Assembly (NCBI GenBank): GCA_028694545.1
Contig: JAQVKV010000124.1
Location: 1 to 6,790, forward strand
Direction: 5' to 3'
Length of the DNA: 6,790 nt
DNA from: Zavarzinia sp.
GTDB taxonomy: Bacteria; Pseudomonadota; Alphaproteobacteria; Zavarziniales; Zavarziniaceae
This document shows, one piece after another, positions 6,334 through 6,790 of this stretch (position 1 is its first letter; each line of letters opens with the position of its first letter). The notes beneath the pieces are model-generated. The model made no database searches. It was not told where the DNA came from and was given only the letters and a program-made list of their open reading frames with translations. The translations under genes were made by a program, and so were the position numbers.

Positions 6334-6361
6334 CGCCGTCCCGGCTTTCGTCGGGACGGCG
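6334..6361. repeat. Palindromic intergenic element, copy 2 (probable bidirectional terminator region)
   Basis: A 12-bp stem (6334-6345 with 6350-6361) with a TTTC loop contains one G-T pair (6344/6351). It stands between the stop of the vWA gene (6324) and that of the convergent gene (6385). Read on the minus strand the stem is followed by ATATTTGTAT, a moderately U-rich tail, so it may terminate the leftward gene. On the plus strand no T-tract follows. It is the sister of the element at 1976-2003. Confidence 0.7.
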
Positions 6362-6384
6362 CGAGAGTGGATGGCGGGGGCGCC

Positions 6385-6790
6385 TCAGCTCCCCGTCATC
6401 AGGCGCTGGGCGAGGCGGGCGACGTCGAGCAGGTCGACGAGGCGGGCGATATAATGGTCGCGCGGATTGAAGTCCAGCCCCTCGCCCGTCGAAAGCGCGT
6501 GCTCCATGCCGTCGATCAGGCGGTAGAGACGGCGCTGGTGCAGGCCGAGCGCGCGTTGCGCCGGATCGGTGACGACGCCCGAGAAGGCCGTGAGCACGGA
6601 AGCACCGAGCAGCAGGCCTCCGGTCACCCCGGCGGTCAGGGCCGGACCCGCCGTCGCCGGGAACCAGGAATTCCAGACCCCGCCGAGCGTGGCGCCCAAG
6701 GGAAAGCTGGCGACGGCGGACGCCTGCGCCAGCGCCCCAGCGAGCACGGGCCCGAGCGAGAGCAGGCCGGGCGTTACCTGCTTGAAGGCG
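6385..6790 (-). CDS. C-terminal part of an unrecognised membrane-associated protein
   Basis: The frame is open from the right edge to a TGA at 6385-6387, giving 134 residues, so the 5' end is missing. A GTG at 6747 could in principle start a 120-residue protein, but it has no Shine-Dalgarno and the same frame continues upstream with sensible sequence (AFKQVTPGLLSLGP). The visible part has two or three hydrophobic Gly/Ala-rich segments (before about residue 70 of the fragment). A soluble charged tail follows, with LGLHQRRLYRLIDGMEHAL and RDHYIARLVDLLDVARLAQRL, likely amphipathic helices. I do not recognise the family. It faces the vWA gene tail to tail over a 60-base gap holding a hairpin. Confidence 0.7.
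   Translation of the reverse strand, partial: AFKQVTPGLLSLGPVLAGALAQASAVASFPLGATLGGVWNSWFPATAGPALTAGVTGGLLLGASVLTAFSGVVTDPAQRALGLHQRRLYRLIDGMEHALSTGEGLDFNPRDHYIARLVDLLDVARLAQRLMTGS

Overview
This is a GC-rich window with compact, mostly well-separated genes. Codon use, a CysZ-like EI24 protein beside a PfkB 'adenosine kinase', and palindromic intergenic elements of the CGTCCCGGC-TTTC type together suggest an alphaproteobacterium, possibly Rhodospirillales-like. The lineage call is inference; there is no rRNA or other marker here. No mobile element, CRISPR array, tRNA or rRNA was seen.

Left part (1-2003). At the left edge, 31 codons of a minus-strand gene begin at 93; the N-terminus recalls the Tad pilus ATPase CpaF. 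Next comes a minus-strand EI24/CysZ-type membrane protein (192-881). It is divergent from a PfkB sugar/nucleoside kinase annotated as adenosine kinase-like (967-1956), and the 85-bp gap holds overlapping -10-like boxes on the two strands. A 12-bp hairpin with a TTTC loop (1976-2003) follows the kinase.

Middle part (2004-4223). A yybP-ykoY (manganese-sensing) riboswitch at about 2072-2175 and a perfect 12-bp stem (2194-2241) form the leader of a TMEM165/GDT1 (UPF0016) family cation exporter (2254-2826). The logic is direct: Mn2+ is sensed by the leader RNA and a probable Mn2+ exporter is made. The exporter gene ends tail to tail with, and overlaps by 13 bp, a spinster-type MFS transporter on the minus strand (2814-4223).

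Right part (4224-6790). A 130-bp divergent intergenic region, with a possible degenerate dispersed repeat, separates the MFS gene from a secreted von Willebrand factor A protein (4354-6324). This protein has an intact MIDAS, a Pro/Ala linker and five tandem repeats of about 80-88 residues sharing a W-x-[VLI]-[YF]...LPAGxY pattern. A second copy of the TTTC-loop hairpin (6334-6361) separates it from a convergent, unrecognised membrane-associated protein that runs off the right edge (6385-6790).

The genes do not form one pathway; most are independent transcription units. The strongest regulatory finding is the Mn2+ riboswitch leader. The least described protein is the repeat-bearing vWA protein.
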